Assembly: GCA_007122555.1 (NCBI GenBank)
Contig: SKTL01000409.1
Span: 1-7,161, forward strand
From: Thermomicrobiaceae bacterium
GTDB taxonomy: Bacteria > Chloroflexota > Chloroflexia > Thermomicrobiales > Thermomicrobiaceae
DNA: 7,161 bases
Direction: 5' to 3'
The notes under the pieces are model-generated. The model searched no databases and was not told the DNA's origin. It saw only the letters and a list, made by a program, of their open reading frames with translations. The position numbers were made by a program, and so were the translations under genes. Every line of letters starts with the position of its first letter. The stretch's first letter is position 1. This document shows positions 5,908 through 7,161 of this stretch, piece after piece.

Positions 5908-7161
5908 TCACCAGACTCGAACCCCTGGCGACGAGAACTCCGCCGGGAGGTACAACAGAAATACCGGGATATAGGCCACGAGTATCAGGATAATCGCGAT
6001 GATCGTCCAGAGTCCGATCCGGTCGAACACCTTCCACGATTTCCGGCTGCCGTGGATCGGTGGTTCCGGCATTGGCGGGTCGAGAGCGGCGCGTTCTTCC
6101 GCCGTTTCAGCCCGTTTGTTGAGTAACGTGCCTATCATGACAATGAAGAAGAGCAGACCGCTCACCGTCATGACCACCCCGCCGATGGCTGTCAGCCAGT
6201 TGGCGATTTCCCATCCCGGAAGGCTGTACGGCGCTTCCCCGAGCATCGTCCGTCGCGGTTGGCCGTCAAGTCCCCCGGACATCTGGCCCCGGGAGAAGAT
6301 GAGCACTCCGATTGCCCACATCCACGCCTGCCAGAGCGCCATCTTCGTCGAGAAGAGCGGTTTCTGAGTGAGATACGGTACGAACCAGTAACAGATGCCG
6401 AGCACCGAAAGCGCTACCGCCGTTCCTACGGTCAGATGGAAGTGACCGGGAATGAATGCCGTGTTGTGCACAACGAGGTTGACCGTCAAGCTGGCGTTGA
6501 CCAGCCCGGTGACCCCGCCCAGCGTGAAGACGAGCATCGCCAGCAACTGAGCCACGACCGCCGGGTTGTTCCACGGCAACGCCATAATCCAGCCGAACAG
6601 TCCCTTTCCGCCGGCTTTCCGACCGCCATGCTCCAGCGCTGCCATGATCGTGAACGCGGTAATCAGGCTCGGGTAGAAGATCACGAAGGTGAGCAGCAGG
6701 TGGAAACCCTTCATGCCCTCGTGAATACCCGGGTCGGTGTACTGGTGGTGCAGTCCGGTCGGGATCGAGAAGAGCAGGAACAGAATGAAGACGAACCTGG
6801 TCAGGCCATCACTGTAGAGCCGTCCGCCGACCTGCTTCGGAATCATCATATACCAGGAGATGTAGACCGGAAGCAGCCAGAAGTACACGATCGCGTGCCC
6901 GGTTAGCCAGAAGAACGTCCGGCCGAGTTGCGGATCAGTGTGTTCGATGAGCCCCAGCGACCACGGCAGGAGCATGCCCAGCACCAGTATCGCGACCCCA
7001 AGCGAGGCGAGGCCCCACATGATGTAGGTGGTGATGGAGACGAATCCCATTAGCGGAACCGGCTCAGTCGGGTTCTCGGCGCGCCAGGCCCGGTAGGTCA
7101 GGACGATATTCGCCAGGGTCAGCCAGGTGGCCACCACCAGCAATGCGGCGGCGAGATAGAA
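5908..7161 (-). CDS. ba3-type cytochrome c oxidase subunit I (partial, N-terminus beyond right edge)
   Basis: The frame is open to the right edge and codes for the last 417 residues of a heme-copper oxidase catalytic subunit, which reduces O2 to water and pumps protons. It matches, from memory, the Thermus thermophilus ba3 subunit (562 residues) with a constant offset, so about 144 residues are missing, including the first heme b ligand (H72). Seen here, in Thermus numbering: CuB ligands H233 (TGHAIVYFWLLP) and H282-H283 (GLHHQYTDPG), cross-linked Y237, heme a3 ligand H384 and heme b ligand H386 (IPGHFHL). K-channel residues Y244, Y248, S309, T312 and T315 are kept, marking a B-family enzyme. 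Unusually, the Pro after H233 is Ala. Many membrane helices are evident, the last near the C-terminus. Subunit II is expected just upstream, outside the window. The TTG at 7143-7141 is an internal codon, not a start. Confidence 0.95.
   Translation of the reverse strand, partial: FYLAAALLVVATWLTLANIVLTYRAWRAENPTEPVPLMGFVSITTYIMWGLASLGVAILVLGMLLPWSLGLIEHTDPQLGRTFFWLTGHAIVYFWLLPVYISWYMMIPKQVGGRLYSDGLTRFVFILFLLFSIPTGLHHQYTDPGIHEGMKGFHLLLTFVIFYPSLITAFTIMAALEHGGRKAGGKGLFGWIMALPWNNPAVVAQLLAMLVFTLGGVTGLVNASLTVNLVVHNTAFIPGHFHLTVGTAVALSVLGICYWFVPYLTQKPLFSTKMALWQAWMWAIGVLIFSRGQMSGGLDGQPRRTMLGEAPYSLPGWEIANWLTAIGGVVMTVSGLLFFIVMIGTLLNKRAETAEERAALDPPMPEPPIHGSRKSWKVFDRIGLWTIIAIILILVAYIPVFLLYLPAEFSSPGVRVW

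Noticed and set aside
6259..6906. Plus-strand open frame of 215 codons
   Set aside because: It is entirely antisense to the oxidase subunit I gene, and its highly polar translation is the mirror of hydrophobic codons on the real strand.

Overview
The window is a compact, GC-rich stretch of bacterial chromosome with seven genes, two of them cut by the window edges. GTG starts, strong GGAGG-type ribosome binding sites and short overlaps between genes are typical of free-living bacteria. The partial oxidase aligns well, from memory, with Thermus ba3 oxidase. Together with the overall gene content, this suggests a Chloroflexota/Thermomicrobia-like or other thermophile-related aerobic bacterium. 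That assignment is an inference, since no rRNA or other marker is present. I see no tRNA, rRNA, CRISPR array, insertion sequence or phage gene.

Layout, left to right: (1) 1-1140, minus strand: a two-gene operon of bacterial PH-domain (YdbS/YdbT type) membrane proteins; the second gene runs off the left edge. (2) 1141-1327: divergent intergenic region with a possible promoter for each side. (3) 1328-2074, plus strand: a PIG-L/LmbE-family zinc deacetylase. (4) 2101-2124: a perfect GC hairpin between convergent genes, probably a terminator. (5) 2126-5277, minus strand: a TetR-family regulator followed, with a 4-bp ATGA overlap, by an 841-residue phosphotransferase. Its domain order (ATP-grasp, long middle domain, C-terminal phospho-histidine domain) is that of rifampin phosphotransferase and related PEP-synthase-like proteins. 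(6) 5278-5474: a regulatory region with a textbook promoter (TTGACA, 17 bp, TATTCT) whose -10 box lies inside a perfect 17-bp palindrome, plus a terminator for the next operon. (7) 5475-7161, minus strand: the end of a ba3-type heme-copper oxidase operon, with most of subunit I (N-terminus beyond the right edge) and a small membrane-anchored cytochrome c.

How it works together: the oxidase and cytochrome c form the terminal part of aerobic respiration, with the cytochrome probably delivering electrons to the oxidase. The TetR-phosphotransferase pair looks like a self-regulated, ligand-inducible module: the regulator probably represses its own promoter through the palindrome, and a small molecule, perhaps the enzyme's own substrate, would relieve repression. 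This unit is the most interesting part of the window. The substrate cannot be read from the sequence.
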